In this document: one piece after another, positions 8,555 to 18,300 of the stretch
How positions within the stretch are numbered: position 1 is the stretch's first letter
Layout: each line of letters begins with the position of its first letter
From: Gaetbulibacter sp. 4G1
GTDB taxonomy: Bacteria; Bacteroidota; Bacteroidia; Flavobacteriales; Flavobacteriaceae
Length of the DNA: 64,000 bases
Reading direction: 5' to 3'
NCBI RefSeq assembly: GCF_002741945.1
Contig: NZ_MDVN01000024.1
Span: 496,001 to 560,000 of the forward strand
Translations under genes and position numbers: made by a program
The notes under the pieces: generated by a model
The model's database searches: none
The model's input: only the letters and a program-made list of their open reading frames with translations
What the model was told of the DNA's origin: nothing

Positions 8555-11467
8555 AGCTTCCTTCAAAATAGTGATAGGATGCTTAGCCTCTCGGTTAGTG
8601 CCATCTTTAATTTGATGCCTACAACTTGTTCCGTTTGCAGACATAACAACGTCTTCAGAAGCCTTTCTAATGGCTGGAAATAGCGTTTGTTCGCCTATTT
8701 GCATACTAACCTCATAATGTTCTTTTTCATAACCAAAACTTCCAGCCATACCACAACAACCACTTGGAATAATTGTTACTTTATAGTTTTTAGGCAAGTT
8801 TAAAACTGAAAAACTAGATAATTGGTTACTTATTGCTTTTTGATGGCAATGTCCATGAAATTTTATGGTTTTTTCTTCTAAAGTAAACTGTTCGGGGTTT
8901 ATATTACCAAATTCTATTTCTTTATGAATAAACTCTTCAATTAAAAAGGTATGCTTAGCAATCGCTTCCGCGGAAAATTTGTCATCTGCTAATTTTAAAT
9001 ATTCGTCTTTAAAAGTAAAGATGGCAGACGGTTCAATTCCAATTAATGGCGTGTCACTTGTAACTTTATTTTTAAAAAGAGATACATTTTTATTTGCCAA
9101 TTTTCTTGCTTGCTCTAATAATCCTTTTGATAAAAACGAACGGCCAGATTCAGCATTATCAACAAACTTGACTTCGTAATTTAAAGCCGTTAAAAGTTGA
9201 ATTGCATCAAGTCCAATAGAAGTATCCAAATGGTTAGTAAACTCATCGTTAAAAAAATAAACAGTTTTAATTTTATTTTCTTTAAAATATTGTTTTTTAA
9301 TACTTTGAATACTATTATTTAAACTCTTATTTGAAATTAAAGGCAAACTCCTTTCTTTAGCAACACCAAAGCTTTTCTTTAATAATGAAGATGTAAACCC
9401 GTTGGAAAAAACAAAATTAGTTAGCTTAGGAATTCTACTTCCAATACCATTTAATTTGTTATTGTAAGCAAACAATTTAGTACGTAACGATACACCATTC
9501 TCCTTTTGATATTGATATTGAAACTCTGCTTTTAAACTTGCCACATCTACACTACTTGGGCATTCGCTTGCACAAGCCTTACAGCTTAAACACAAATCGA
9601 AGACTTGCTTAAGTTCTTTATGATTGAACTTATTTTTTTTACTTGAATTGGTTAAAAACTCACGTAATGCATTTGCACGTGCACGTGTAGTATCTTTTTC
9701 GTTTCTAGTTGCTCTATAGCTTGGGCACATAGTCCCTCCAAATTCTGGTAGTTTTCTACAATCTCCTGAACCATTACACTTTTCAGTTTCACGAAGGATA
9801 CCTTGAGATTTTGAAAAATCCATGAGTGTTTCTACTTGTGGCTCTACCCTACCTGAAACATAACGCAACGACTCATCTATAGCATAAGCTTCAACTATTT
9901 TTCCTGGATTAAATATATTATCAGCATCAAAAGCTGTTTTAACACGTTTTAAAACCTCATAATTTTCCTCACCAATCATTAACGGAATAAACTCTGCTCG
10001 CACAATACCATCACCATGTTCGCCACTCATAGAGCCTTGGTATTTTTTTACTAAATGCGCAACATCAGTAGTTATCTTTCTAAATAAAACAACATCTTCC
10101 TTCTTTTTTAAATCTAAAATGGGGCGTAAATGAATTTCACCAGCTCCAGCATGAGCATAATACACAGCATCTTGCTTATAACTTTTCATTAAACTAGTAA
10201 ATTCCGAAATATAGCTTGCTAAATCTTTCAAAACTACTGCAGTATCTTCAATACACGCCACTGCTTTTTTGTCTCCAATAATATTTCCTAGTAAACCCAA
10301 ACCAGCACTACGCAAGTTATTAGCTTTATTAATGTTATTACCAATAAGCATTGGGTATGCGTAACTTAAATTTGACTCCTTAATAGCTTCAACAAGTTTA
10401 GCAGCCTTATTCTTTACATCTTCAAGAGTATTGGCCTTTACTTCACACATTAAAATAGCCATAGGGTCTCCTACTAAAAATTGTCTATTTATTTCTTGAG
10501 TTTTGTTTTGTTTTGTGCAATCTAAAATGGTTTTATCCATCATTTCACAAGTAAACAAATTATGTTTAATTACTAACTCAACAGTATTTAAGCAGTTTTC
10601 AATACTACTAAAATGTGCTGCAACCATAATGCTTTCCTTTGGAGGTAACTCATCTAGCTTCAAGGTTATTTGAGTTGTAAATGCCAGCGTACCTTCACTC
10701 CCAGAAAGCAGTTTGCACATATTAAAATTATCAGAAGTATCAGAAAATATATTAGATTTTAATAACTCATCAATAGCATAACCTGTATTGCGTCGATGTA
10801 TTTCTGGTTTAGGAAATTTTTCTTTTATATTATTTTGAACAGCCTCAGGTTCTAGTTCGTTGTAAATTGTTTTATAAATATGTCCTTCTAAGGTAGGCTC
10901 GTTCTTTTTGTTTTCAAATTCATTCGAAGATACTTCTCCAAAAATCACCTCACTTCCATCACTTAAAATAGTATGCAATTCTATTACTTTATCTCGCGTA
11001 ACACCGTATTGAATTGAAGTTGTACCTGAAGAGTTATTACCAACCATTCCTCCAATCATGCATCTATTTGAGGTTGATGTGTTAGGGCCAAAAAACAAGC
11101 CAAAAGGTTTTAAATAGTTGTTTAACTGATCTCTGACAACTCCAGGCTGTACAGTTACTGTTTGCTTTTTTTCGTCAACATTTAAAATTTTTGTAAAATA
11201 CTTTGAAACATCTACCACAATACCTTTACCTACGCATTGCCCTGCAAGCGATGTTCCTGCTGTTCTAGGGATTAAAGATGTGCCATGCGTTTTTGCAAAC
11301 TCAATAAGTTGTTTTATATCTGCATTATTTTTTGGGTAAGCAACAGCCAAAGGCAACATTCTATAAACAGAAGCATCAGTGGCATATATGGATTTTATTA
11401 AATCATCATAAAAAAGCTCACCTGAAAGATTTTCTTTTAAAGCTTGTAAATGTGGTATTAAGCTCAT
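8546..11467 (-). CDS. FAD-linked D-2-hydroxyacid dehydrogenase with C-terminal Fe-S/CCG module
   Basis: 973 residues combining two functional parts. Residues ~1-540 are a GlcD/Dld-type flavoprotein (PRTAGTSLAGQCVGKG for FAD, GGMVGNNSSGTTSIQYG, SGEHGDGIVRAEF). Residues ~570-690 hold a ferredoxin-like set (CNGSGDCR, CLSCKACASECP). The C-terminal part has CCG-type cysteines (HGHCHQKA, PSGCCGMAGSFGYE). YdiJ-like proteins of this build oxidise D-2-hydroxyglutarate or D-lactate and pass electrons to the respiratory chain. The substrate here is not decided by sequence. No signal peptide; probably membrane-associated in the cytosol. Single-gene unit. Confidence 0.88.
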   Translation of the reverse strand: MSLIPHLQALKENLSGELFYDDLIKSIYATDASVYRMLPLAVAYPKNNADIKQLIEFAKTHGTSLIPRTAGTSLAGQCVGKGIVVDVSKYFTKILNVDEKKQTVTVQPGVVRDQLNNYLKPFGLFFGPNTSTSNRCMIGGMVGNNSSGTTSIQYGVTRDKVIELHTILSDGSEVIFGEVSSNEFENKKNEPTLEGHIYKTIYNELEPEAVQNNIKEKFPKPEIHRRNTGYAIDELLKSNIFSDTSDNFNMCKLLSGSEGTLAFTTQITLKLDELPPKESIMVAAHFSSIENCLNTVELVIKHNLFTCEMMDKTILDCTKQNKTQEINRQFLVGDPMAILMCEVKANTLEDVKNKAAKLVEAIKESNLSYAYPMLIGNNINKANNLRSAGLGLLGNIIGDKKAVACIEDTAVVLKDLASYISEFTSLMKSYKQDAVYYAHAGAGEIHLRPILDLKKKEDVVLFRKITTDVAHLVKKYQGSMSGEHGDGIVRAEFIPLMIGEENYEVLKRVKTAFDADNIFNPGKIVEAYAIDESLRYVSGRVEPQVETLMDFSKSQGILRETEKCNGSGDCRKLPEFGGTMCPSYRATRNEKDTTRARANALREFLTNSSKKNKFNHKELKQVFDLCLSCKACASECPSSVDVASLKAEFQYQYQKENGVSLRTKLFAYNNKLNGIGSRIPKLTNFVFSNGFTSSLLKKSFGVAKERSLPLISNKSLNNSIQSIKKQYFKENKIKTVYFFNDEFTNHLDTSIGLDAIQLLTALNYEVKFVDNAESGRSFLSKGLLEQARKLANKNVSLFKNKVTSDTPLIGIEPSAIFTFKDEYLKLADDKFSAEAIAKHTFLIEEFIHKEIEFGNINPEQFTLEEKTIKFHGHCHQKAISNQLSSFSVLNLPKNYKVTIIPSGCCGMAGSFGYEKEHYEVSMQIGEQTLFPAIRKASEDVVMSANGTSCRHQIKDGTNREAKHPITILKEALI

Positions 11468-11528
11468 GTATTATTAAATATTTTTTTTAAAACTAAAAAG
11501 AAGTTAAATATAAATACAATTTTGGCGT

Positions 11529-11536
11529 TATTTTTG
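11529..11536 (+). promoter_or_regulatory. Bacteroidetes -7 promoter motif (TATTTTTG)
   Basis: A perfect TAnnTTTG match 78 bases before the ATG at 11614, in the divergent gap behind the dehydrogenase gene. No good -33 TTG is seen at the usual 17-23 base distance, so this is a motif match only. Confidence 0.45.
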
Positions 11537-11613
11537 TAAAAACTAATCTGAATTACAAAAAGTGACGTATTTATATAATAGTGTCTAAAAAATTAAACAA
11601 AAACTTAAAACTT

Positions 11614-12105
11614 ATGAAGAAATTATTTTTATTATCAGTTGCCGTACTAGGATTTACATTTGCTGCAAGCGCTCAAGAGATCTCAGAAAATGCTATTGGA
11701 CTACGTTTAGGTGATAGCGATGGCTTTGGAGCTGAAATATCTTACCAACGTGCTTTAGGAGATAGTAATCGTTTAGAACTAGATTTAGGATGGCGTGATG
11801 GCAAAAACTACGACGGCTTTAAGCTTGCTGGTTTATACCAATGGGTTATGCCATTAGATGGGAATTTTAATTGGTATGCTGGTGTTGGTGGCGGATTAGG
11901 ATCATTTAGCGTTAATGTTCCTGGAGGAAGGGACATTACTGATACCTTTGTTTTTGCTGCTGGTGATGTAGGTATTGAATATAATTTTGATATCCCTTTA
12001 TTATTATCGCTTGATTTTAGACCAGAAATTGGTTTTGGTGATGATTTATACGATAACAATGATTTAGATTTTGATATTGCTTTAGGTATTCGTTACCAAT
12101 TCTAA
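11614..12105 (+). CDS. Small outer-membrane beta-barrel-like protein
   Basis: 163 residues from the ATG at 11614; an in-frame GTG at 11581 would only add a hydrophilic leader in front of the signal peptide MKKLFLLSVAVLGFTFAASA, so I prefer the ATG. The mature protein alternates polar and hydrophobic residues in short Gly/Asp-rich strands and ends in an aromatic strand (ALGIRYQF), typical of 8-stranded outer-membrane barrels. No enzymatic motif is visible. It has its own promoter-like motif upstream and a strong terminator 26 bases downstream, so it is probably a monocistronic, well-expressed gene. Confidence 0.75.
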   Translation: MKKLFLLSVAVLGFTFAASAQEISENAIGLRLGDSDGFGAEISYQRALGDSNRLELDLGWRDGKNYDGFKLAGLYQWVMPLDGNFNWYAGVGGGLGSFSVNVPGGRDITDTFVFAAGDVGIEYNFDIPLLLSLDFRPEIGFGDDLYDNNDLDFDIALGIRYQF

Positions 12106-12130
12106 AAAAGTAATTTATATAATTTAAAAA

Positions 12131-12154
12131 GCGCCCAATTGGGCGCTTTTTTTT
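12131..12154 (+). terminator. Rho-independent terminator
   Basis: GCGCCC-AATT-GGGCGC forms a perfect 6-bp GC-rich stem with a 4-base loop (12131-12146), followed by eight T. It lies 26 bases after the barrel-protein stop. An A-run before the stem would let it also act on the other strand. Confidence 0.92.
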
Positions 12155-12263
12155 GCGGTAATTATTTTATTATTGCTTTAAGTTTATAAGAAAAAAGGTC
12201 GAGATTCGTTTAAAGTTGTACAAAATCACAAAAAAAACATTCATAGCAGGCAAAAAAGTGACA

Positions 12264-12554
12264 ATGCATATATTTAGAAGTATATTATTTTTTTACGAGA
12301 AATTATTTGCACCTGCATTGTCAATCTCAATTTTGATTGGGTTAATTGGATTAGCATTATTTGGTACTTTTTCTTTTAAATCTGTAGGGCTATCATACAT
12401 TTTTATAGGAATGCTATGCCATTATTTCATATATGAGATACGAACTCCAAATGAATATTATTTTTATTTTAATATTGGGCTAAGTAAGCTCATTCTTTGG
12501 ATTTCCACTCTAGTGATAAACATAATTATTGGAGTGATTTTAATCAGTATATAA
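12264..12554 (+). CDS. Small membrane protein of unknown function
   Basis: 96 residues from the ATG at 12264; a TTG at 12216 would add 16 basic residues. Three hydrophobic segments are seen (about residues 13-35, 38-50 and 70-95) around a central IRTPNEYYFYFNIGLSKLILW. That central Tyr/Phe-rich stretch reminds me of small proteins encoded next to ABC exporters in Bacteroidota, but no ATPase or permease lies beside it here. I therefore leave the function open. It lacks a visible promoter and is flanked by the terminator upstream and an inverted repeat downstream. Confidence 0.5.
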   Translation: MHIFRSILFFYEKLFAPALSISILIGLIGLALFGTFSFKSVGLSYIFIGMLCHYFIYEIRTPNEYYFYFNIGLSKLILWISTLVINIIIGVILISI

Positions 12555-12569
12555 CCAAATAAAAAGCTA

Positions 12570-12621
12570 ATAATGTTTTGGCAAACTCATATCCAATTTA
12601 CCAAACATAAAAAAACATTAT
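12570..12621. repeat. Inverted repeat, possible bshA terminator
   Basis: ATAATGTTTT at 12570-12579 is the exact inverse of AAAACATTAT at 12612-12621, with a 32-base gap. On the minus strand it follows the bshA stop by about 28 bases and leads into a T-rich stretch, so it may help end bshA transcription. The large loop makes this weak. Confidence 0.3.
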
Positions 12622-12649
12622 ATTCTTCCTGTTAAGCAAATTCTAAACT

Positions 12650-13786
12650 TTAAAGCACCAAACACTTAGCCAAAGTATCTTCGTAAATCGCTTCGTATTG
12701 TGGTACAATATTATGCAAATCGTATTTTAAAGATTCTTTTCTGGCATTGCTTTTAAAAGCTTGCAATCGGTCGTCATCACTTAAAATATGTAATGCATTT
12801 TTTGTCATATCTTCAACATCGCCTACATTACTTAAAAAACCAGATATACCATGCACGTTAACTTCTGGAATGCCTCCTGTATTACTAGAAATAACAGGTA
12901 CTCCTGAAGCCATGGCCTCAAGTGCTGCCAAACCAAAACTTTCGGTTTGTGATGGAAGCAAAAACAAATCACTAAAACAGAGTATTTTATCTATTTCATT
13001 ACTTTTCCCAAAGAAAATCACCTTATCAGTAATACCTAATTCTTTACAGCGGCATTCAAGTTTTTCGCGCTCTGGTCCTTCTCCTACCAACATAAGTTTT
13101 GCTGGCATTTCCTTTTGAATATTGTAAAAAACACTAATTACATCCTGTACACGTTTTACCTCTCTTAAATTACTAATATGTGTAATAATTTTTTCATCAT
13201 CATTTGCCATCATTGCTCGCTGACAATCTGTAAACCCGTGATTATACTTACTTAAATCGATAAAATTAGGAACTACACTAATTCCATTTTTAATATCAAA
13301 TAAACGTAGTGTATCTTCTTTTAAACTCTGAGAAACTGCAGTAACAGCATCAGATTTGTTAATACTAAATGTAACTGCAGGCTTGTAAAACGGGTGGCTC
13401 CCTACAAGCGTAATATCTGTACCATGAAGTGTAGTTACAATAGGGACATAGATATTCTCTTCAATCAGCATTTTTTTAGCCATATATGCTGCATAAGCGT
13501 GAGGAATGGCATAATGCACATGCAAAATTTCAATTTTATGAAGTTTTACCATGTCTACCAACTTACTCGATAGAGCCAATTCGTATGGTTGGTAATGAAA
13601 CAAAGGATATTCTGGCACATTTACTTCATGATAATGCACATTATTACCTAACAACTCCAACCTAACGGGTTGGTTATAGGTTATAAAATGGATTTCATGC
13701 CCACGCTTAGATAACTCTAAACCAAGCTCGGTAGCAACTACTCCACTACCTCCAAATGTTGGATAACAAACTATTCCTATCTTCAT
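12650..13786 (-). CDS. bshA: N-acetyl-alpha-D-glucosaminyl L-malate synthase
   Basis: 378 residues, the usual BshA length. This GT4 enzyme joins GlcNAc from UDP-GlcNAc to L-malate, the first step of bacillithiol synthesis. The N-terminus MKIGIVCYPTFGGSGVVATE and the following HEIHFIT and LHVHYAIPHAYAAYMAK match the BshA pattern closely. The C-terminal GT-B half has the donor-site ESFGLAALEAMASGVPV. It starts 6 bases after the stop of the GH3 fusion gene and may be co-transcribed with it. Together with the absence of glutathione genes it says that the cell's main thiol is bacillithiol. bshB and bshC are not in the window. Confidence 0.9.
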   Translation of the reverse strand: MKIGIVCYPTFGGSGVVATELGLELSKRGHEIHFITYNQPVRLELLGNNVHYHEVNVPEYPLFHYQPYELALSSKLVDMVKLHKIEILHVHYAIPHAYAAYMAKKMLIEENIYVPIVTTLHGTDITLVGSHPFYKPAVTFSINKSDAVTAVSQSLKEDTLRLFDIKNGISVVPNFIDLSKYNHGFTDCQRAMMANDDEKIITHISNLREVKRVQDVISVFYNIQKEMPAKLMLVGEGPEREKLECRCKELGITDKVIFFGKSNEIDKILCFSDLFLLPSQTESFGLAALEAMASGVPVISSNTGGIPEVNVHGISGFLSNVGDVEDMTKNALHILSDDDRLQAFKSNARKESLKYDLHNIVPQYEAIYEDTLAKCLVL

Positions 13787-13792
13787 AAAATT

Positions 13793-16750
13793 TTATTCTT
13801 CTATCGCTTCATAAATTAAGCGTTGAATATCTGTTCTAATATTCTTTTTTAACAATATATTTTTACCAGCTCTTGGATATGTTCTATTAGCTAAAAAAAC
13901 ATATACAAGCTCCTCTTCTGGGTCTGCCCAAGCATAGGTTCCTGTAAAACCAGAATGTCCAAAACTCGTCATAGATATGCAACCACAAGTTGGGCCTTCT
14001 TCTCCTAACTGAGGCTTATCAAAACCAACACCTCTTCTATTATTGCTTTCACAAAAATAACAGGTGTTGAATTTATCTATGGTTTCTGGCTTTAAATAAC
14101 GTTTACCGCCATAAAATCCCTTTTGCAAATACATTTGCATAATTTTAGCAACATCATTAGCGTTGCTAAAAACTCCTGCATGACCGCCTACTCCATCTTG
14201 CATTGCTGCCCCCATATCGTGTACATATCCGTGTACTTTTTGATAACGATAATAATCATCAATCTCGGTCGGAACTATCTTTTTATTACTAATTTTATGA
14301 TATGGATTATACAGTGTATAATTTGCTCCTAAAGATTGATAAAAATGGTTTTGTGCTATTTCGTCCAACCTTTTGTCGTAATGCTTTTCAATAAATTTCT
14401 TCAATATGTAATAAGGAAAATCGCTATAGCGATACCTTAACCTGTCTAACAATTCTGAATCCTTTATAATACCCTGAATAGAATCCTTATAATCAGTACG
14501 TAAGAACAAATTTTTTGTTACTTCAATATTGAATTTTTCGCTTCGGATTTTTCTATAATATTTTGGACTAGGACGTTTTGTAACTGAATCGAGTGTTTTA
14601 TAATAAAATGGTTCCCATGGGCGTAATCTCGCATAGTGAGACAACATCTTTTTAATAGTAATATCTTTTTTATTGGATTTTTTATACTCTGGTAAAATCT
14701 GTGAAAGCTTATTATCTAAAGATACTATACCTTCTTCTTCTAATTCCATTAACAATGGCAATGTTGCTAATATTTTTGTTAATGATGCTACATCATAAAC
14801 ATCATCAAAAGCTACTTTTTCTTTTCCTTTATAAGTGTGCTTTCCAAAGTTTTTATTATAAATAACTTTACCGCGCCTTGCTACCAAAAGTTGTATCCCT
14901 GGTGTCATCATAGAATCTACAGCCATTTGAGCTATTGAACTTATTTTCTCTAGTTTCTCGGAATTCATTCCAACACGCTCTGGAGCAGCATAACCTAATC
15001 GTTTTATTGAAAAATTAGAAATCCCATCTCCTTCTTTAAAAAATTCACCTGTAGACACTGGTAAAGCCCCTTTTGCTGCAAAAGCTCCAAATATAAGTTG
15101 CGCTGATTTTTGTTGCGCTATTTCGCTATTTTGATAGCTCACAACTATACTTTCGATGTTTTCAATGGTTTTTAAATCTGAAAGCGCATAGGGTTTTACA
15201 AAAACATCTAATATAACAGTATGTGTTCTAGCAATTTCATATAGCCAAACCAATTCTTTATCGGTAAGCTTATAAGGTTTCCATGGGCTTGCATTAGAAC
15301 GGTGTAAACCAACTACAACAGTATTATATGGTTGTAATTTATTCATTAAATCGTCTAATTTTTCAGCTTCAATGGCATGGACTTTAGTATATTTTTTAAG
15401 CTCATTAAAAAATGTAGCGCCACTATCATCACCCAGTTTAACGTAAGCCATAGTTTTGGTTTCTAACTGACGTATCGGTAACAAATCATTTTTATTTTTT
15501 ACAATTGTTATAGCACTTTCTATAAGTTCTTCATACAAAATATCGTCTTCAATTCTATTTAAATCTTTAGATAAATTATATAATCCTATGGGCTTATAAT
15601 TATTCAATCCCACTTTATACTTAGCTTGGAGTACTTTTTTTACTGAATGTGCTAAACGTTCTTCTGTTATATCTCCTTTTTCATAAGCTTCTACAATTTT
15701 TGAAATCCCAGCAGGCACATCCTCAGAAATAAGTAAAACATCGTTTCCGGCTTTAAACGCAGTCAAATCTATATCGCCAGAGGTATTAAATTTTTTAGAC
15801 GCATTGCCATCTACTGTAGGTTCTACATAATCTGCAACACCTTTCATGTTTAAAGCATCTGTAAATATTAGTCCTTTAAATCCTAAACGTTCTTTTAAAA
15901 TATCGGTAACAATATGTTTTGATAAAGAAGACGGGTACCCTGAACGCGATTCTAAGCTAGGTATGTTTAAGTGTGCTACCATAACGCTAGAAAGCCCTTC
16001 TTTAATTAATTTCTTATAAGGATAAAGCTCAATAGAATCTATTCGTTTTTCACTAAAACTAACTGATGGTAATGTTTTATGAGAATCTTGGTCAGTGTCA
16101 CCATGCCCTGGGAAATGTTTAGCATTAGCCAAAACACCTGCACCTTGCATACCTTGCATTAACGCTAACGATTTTGCTGTAACATTATCGCGATCTTCTC
16201 CAAATGACCTATTTCCTATTATTGGGTTTTTAGGATTGGTATTTATATCTGTAACCGGTGCAAAATTAAAATGAACACCTAAACGCTTACAGTGTTCGCC
16301 TATATGCTTCCCTGTTTGCTTTATAAGGTCGTTATCTTTTATAGCCCCAAGTGTCATGTTCCAAGGAAAAGAGTACGTAGAATCTAAACGCATTCCTAAG
16401 CCCCATTCGGCATCCATACCAACTAAAAGCGGCACTTTTGAAGTTGCCTGCAATTCATTATTTAATCTAGCTTGCCTTACTGGACCTCCTAAAGAATATA
16501 TAACACCTCCTAGTTTATGATCTTGAATTAATTTTACGTTGGCATCAATCTGTTTTTTTTCTTGATTTGTAAAAATCATGATCATATATAACTGCCCAAC
16601 TTTTTCTTTAAGCGTTAACGAATTATATACACTGTCTACCCATTTTTGTTGTGCTTCAACATCAGCATGCAATAAAGGGTTTTTAGTAGTTTGACCAAAA
16701 GTCAAAAGGATTAAAAAAAAGAAAGATATAGAGAGTAAGATGTGGCGCAT
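13793..16750 (-). CDS. GH3 beta-N-acetylhexosaminidase fused to a beta-lactamase-like serine hydrolase
   Basis: 985 residues from ATG 16750; a TTG four codons upstream is the alternative. A signal peptide (ILLSISFFFLILLTFGQ) directs it out of the cytosol. Residues ~35-400 form a GH3/NagZ-type domain: KHFPGHGDTDQDSH is the family loop carrying the general-acid His, and the nucleophile Asp lies in FTDALNMKG near 300. Residues ~610-985 form a class-C/PBP-like domain with SLTK (SxxK), YSD in place of YxN, and GHSGFTGT (HxG). The fusion suggests attack on peptidoglycan or a GlcNAc-containing glycan with two activities. Substrates of the esterase-like half are not predictable. Confidence 0.88.
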   Translation of the reverse strand: MRHILLSISFFFLILLTFGQTTKNPLLHADVEAQQKWVDSVYNSLTLKEKVGQLYMIMIFTNQEKKQIDANVKLIQDHKLGGVIYSLGGPVRQARLNNELQATSKVPLLVGMDAEWGLGMRLDSTYSFPWNMTLGAIKDNDLIKQTGKHIGEHCKRLGVHFNFAPVTDINTNPKNPIIGNRSFGEDRDNVTAKSLALMQGMQGAGVLANAKHFPGHGDTDQDSHKTLPSVSFSEKRIDSIELYPYKKLIKEGLSSVMVAHLNIPSLESRSGYPSSLSKHIVTDILKERLGFKGLIFTDALNMKGVADYVEPTVDGNASKKFNTSGDIDLTAFKAGNDVLLISEDVPAGISKIVEAYEKGDITEERLAHSVKKVLQAKYKVGLNNYKPIGLYNLSKDLNRIEDDILYEELIESAITIVKNKNDLLPIRQLETKTMAYVKLGDDSGATFFNELKKYTKVHAIEAEKLDDLMNKLQPYNTVVVGLHRSNASPWKPYKLTDKELVWLYEIARTHTVILDVFVKPYALSDLKTIENIESIVVSYQNSEIAQQKSAQLIFGAFAAKGALPVSTGEFFKEGDGISNFSIKRLGYAAPERVGMNSEKLEKISSIAQMAVDSMMTPGIQLLVARRGKVIYNKNFGKHTYKGKEKVAFDDVYDVASLTKILATLPLLMELEEEGIVSLDNKLSQILPEYKKSNKKDITIKKMLSHYARLRPWEPFYYKTLDSVTKRPSPKYYRKIRSEKFNIEVTKNLFLRTDYKDSIQGIIKDSELLDRLRYRYSDFPYYILKKFIEKHYDKRLDEIAQNHFYQSLGANYTLYNPYHKISNKKIVPTEIDDYYRYQKVHGYVHDMGAAMQDGVGGHAGVFSNANDVAKIMQMYLQKGFYGGKRYLKPETIDKFNTCYFCESNNRRGVGFDKPQLGEEGPTCGCISMTSFGHSGFTGTYAWADPEEELVYVFLANRTYPRAGKNILLKKNIRTDIQRLIYEAIEE

Positions 16751-16898
16751 AAAGGTTTTCAATTAAATTATTAATAGCAAAATATATTAATACCAGAAAT
16801 AACTATGCCAAAATAATACTTTTAAAAAGAAGATGAAAAGACTTTAAGATAGAATTATAATAAGATTATAAACAGTTAACTAAATTGACCTAAGGTAA

Positions 16899-18122
16899 CT
16901 ACTCAATCAAATCTATATGCCTGTCGTGATAACCTAATAAATATAAAACGCCATCTAATCCAATACTAGATATAGCACTTTGCGCATTATTTTTTACGGT
17001 TGGTTTAGCATGAAAAGCTATACCTAATCCTGCTAGATTTAACATTGGTAGATCATTAGCACCATCACCAACAGCAATGGTTTGACTAATATCAATGCCT
17101 TCATTTTTAGCAATTTCTTTAAGATACTCTGCTTTTTTATTACCATCGACAATATCGCCAAGGTAACCACCAGTTAAAACTCCGTTTTCAATTTCTAAAT
17201 GGTTTGCATATACATAATCCATACCTAGTTCCTCCTTTAAATAATGTCCAAAGTATGAGAACCCTCCAGATAAAATAGCTGTTTTAAACCCGTAACTTTT
17301 TAAAGTATCTATCAACCTTCTTGCTCCTTTAGTAATAGGTAAATTAACAGCAACATCTTTCAAGACTTCTTCTTTTAAACCTTTTAAGAGTTTCATACGA
17401 CTAATAAAACTTTCTTTAAAATCTATTTCCCCTTGCATTGCCGATTCTGTAATAGCTCTTACTTCGTCTCCAACTCCAGCTAATTCTGCTAATTCATCAA
17501 TAACTTCCGTTTGTATTAGAGTTGAATCCATATCAAAACACACTAAGCGTCTGTTACGTCTATAAATATTATCTTCTTGAAATGCTATATCTACATCTAA
17601 TTCTCTTGAAATTTCCATGAATCTCTTCGTGAATTCGGCTTTACTACCTAATTTTCCTCTAATTGATAACTGGATTGACGCTCTTGGATATTCTTCTTGT
17701 TTAATAAGCGATAAACGTCCTGTAAGTCTTTTTATAGAATCTATATTTAAATTCTTTTCTAAAATGACTTTCGTTACTTCTGTTATTTGCTTAGCTGTTA
17801 GTTTTTCTCCTAATAAAGTAACGATATACCGGTCTTTGCCTTGTAGATTAACCCAATGTTCATACTCATTAAGTGAAATTGGAGTAAATTTTGCTGTAAT
17901 ACCAAGTTCGTAAGACTTAAAAAGCAAATCTTTTAGTACTGGTGCAGAATCTGCTCCAGATTCAATTTCAAACATCATACCTAAAGATAGGGATTCATGA
18001 ATATTTGCTTGACCTATATCTAACACTTTAGCATCATATTGAGCTAAAACACCTGTTAAAGCAGCAGTTAGTCCAGGTTTATCTTGTCCTGAAATATTTA
18101 ATAAGAAAATCTCTTTAGACAT
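16899..18122 (-). CDS. serB: Phosphoserine phosphatase
   Basis: 407 residues. Two N-terminal ACT-like domains (about 1-180; begins EIFLLNISGQDKPGLTAALT) precede a HAD domain with the nucleophile loop CFDMDSTLIQTEVIDELA, the SGGFSYF motif II and GDGANDLPML motif III. It dephosphorylates phosphoserine to L-serine. The long, double-ACT form is usual in Flavobacteriaceae and the ACT domains probably sense serine. It is a single-gene unit with 136 and 178 bases of AT-rich spacer on either side in which I see no further features. Confidence 0.94.
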   Translation of the reverse strand: MSKEIFLLNISGQDKPGLTAALTGVLAQYDAKVLDIGQANIHESLSLGMMFEIESGADSAPVLKDLLFKSYELGITAKFTPISLNEYEHWVNLQGKDRYIVTLLGEKLTAKQITEVTKVILEKNLNIDSIKRLTGRLSLIKQEEYPRASIQLSIRGKLGSKAEFTKRFMEISRELDVDIAFQEDNIYRRNRRLVCFDMDSTLIQTEVIDELAELAGVGDEVRAITESAMQGEIDFKESFISRMKLLKGLKEEVLKDVAVNLPITKGARRLIDTLKSYGFKTAILSGGFSYFGHYLKEELGMDYVYANHLEIENGVLTGGYLGDIVDGNKKAEYLKEIAKNEGIDISQTIAVGDGANDLPMLNLAGLGIAFHAKPTVKNNAQSAISSIGLDGVLYLLGYHDRHIDLIE

Positions 18123-18300
18123 AAAGTAAAGTATTTACACTCTGAAAAAGTTGTAAAAATCATTATTCTATTTTAAATATGAAAATTTTTGTGGTCATAT
18201 TACAAGACGTTCAGGAAGTTTTAAGGATTTTATTTTAATACCTTATAAATATTGAGAAAATGCCAACAATATTATGTTTAACGATAGAGTTGGGTATGTT

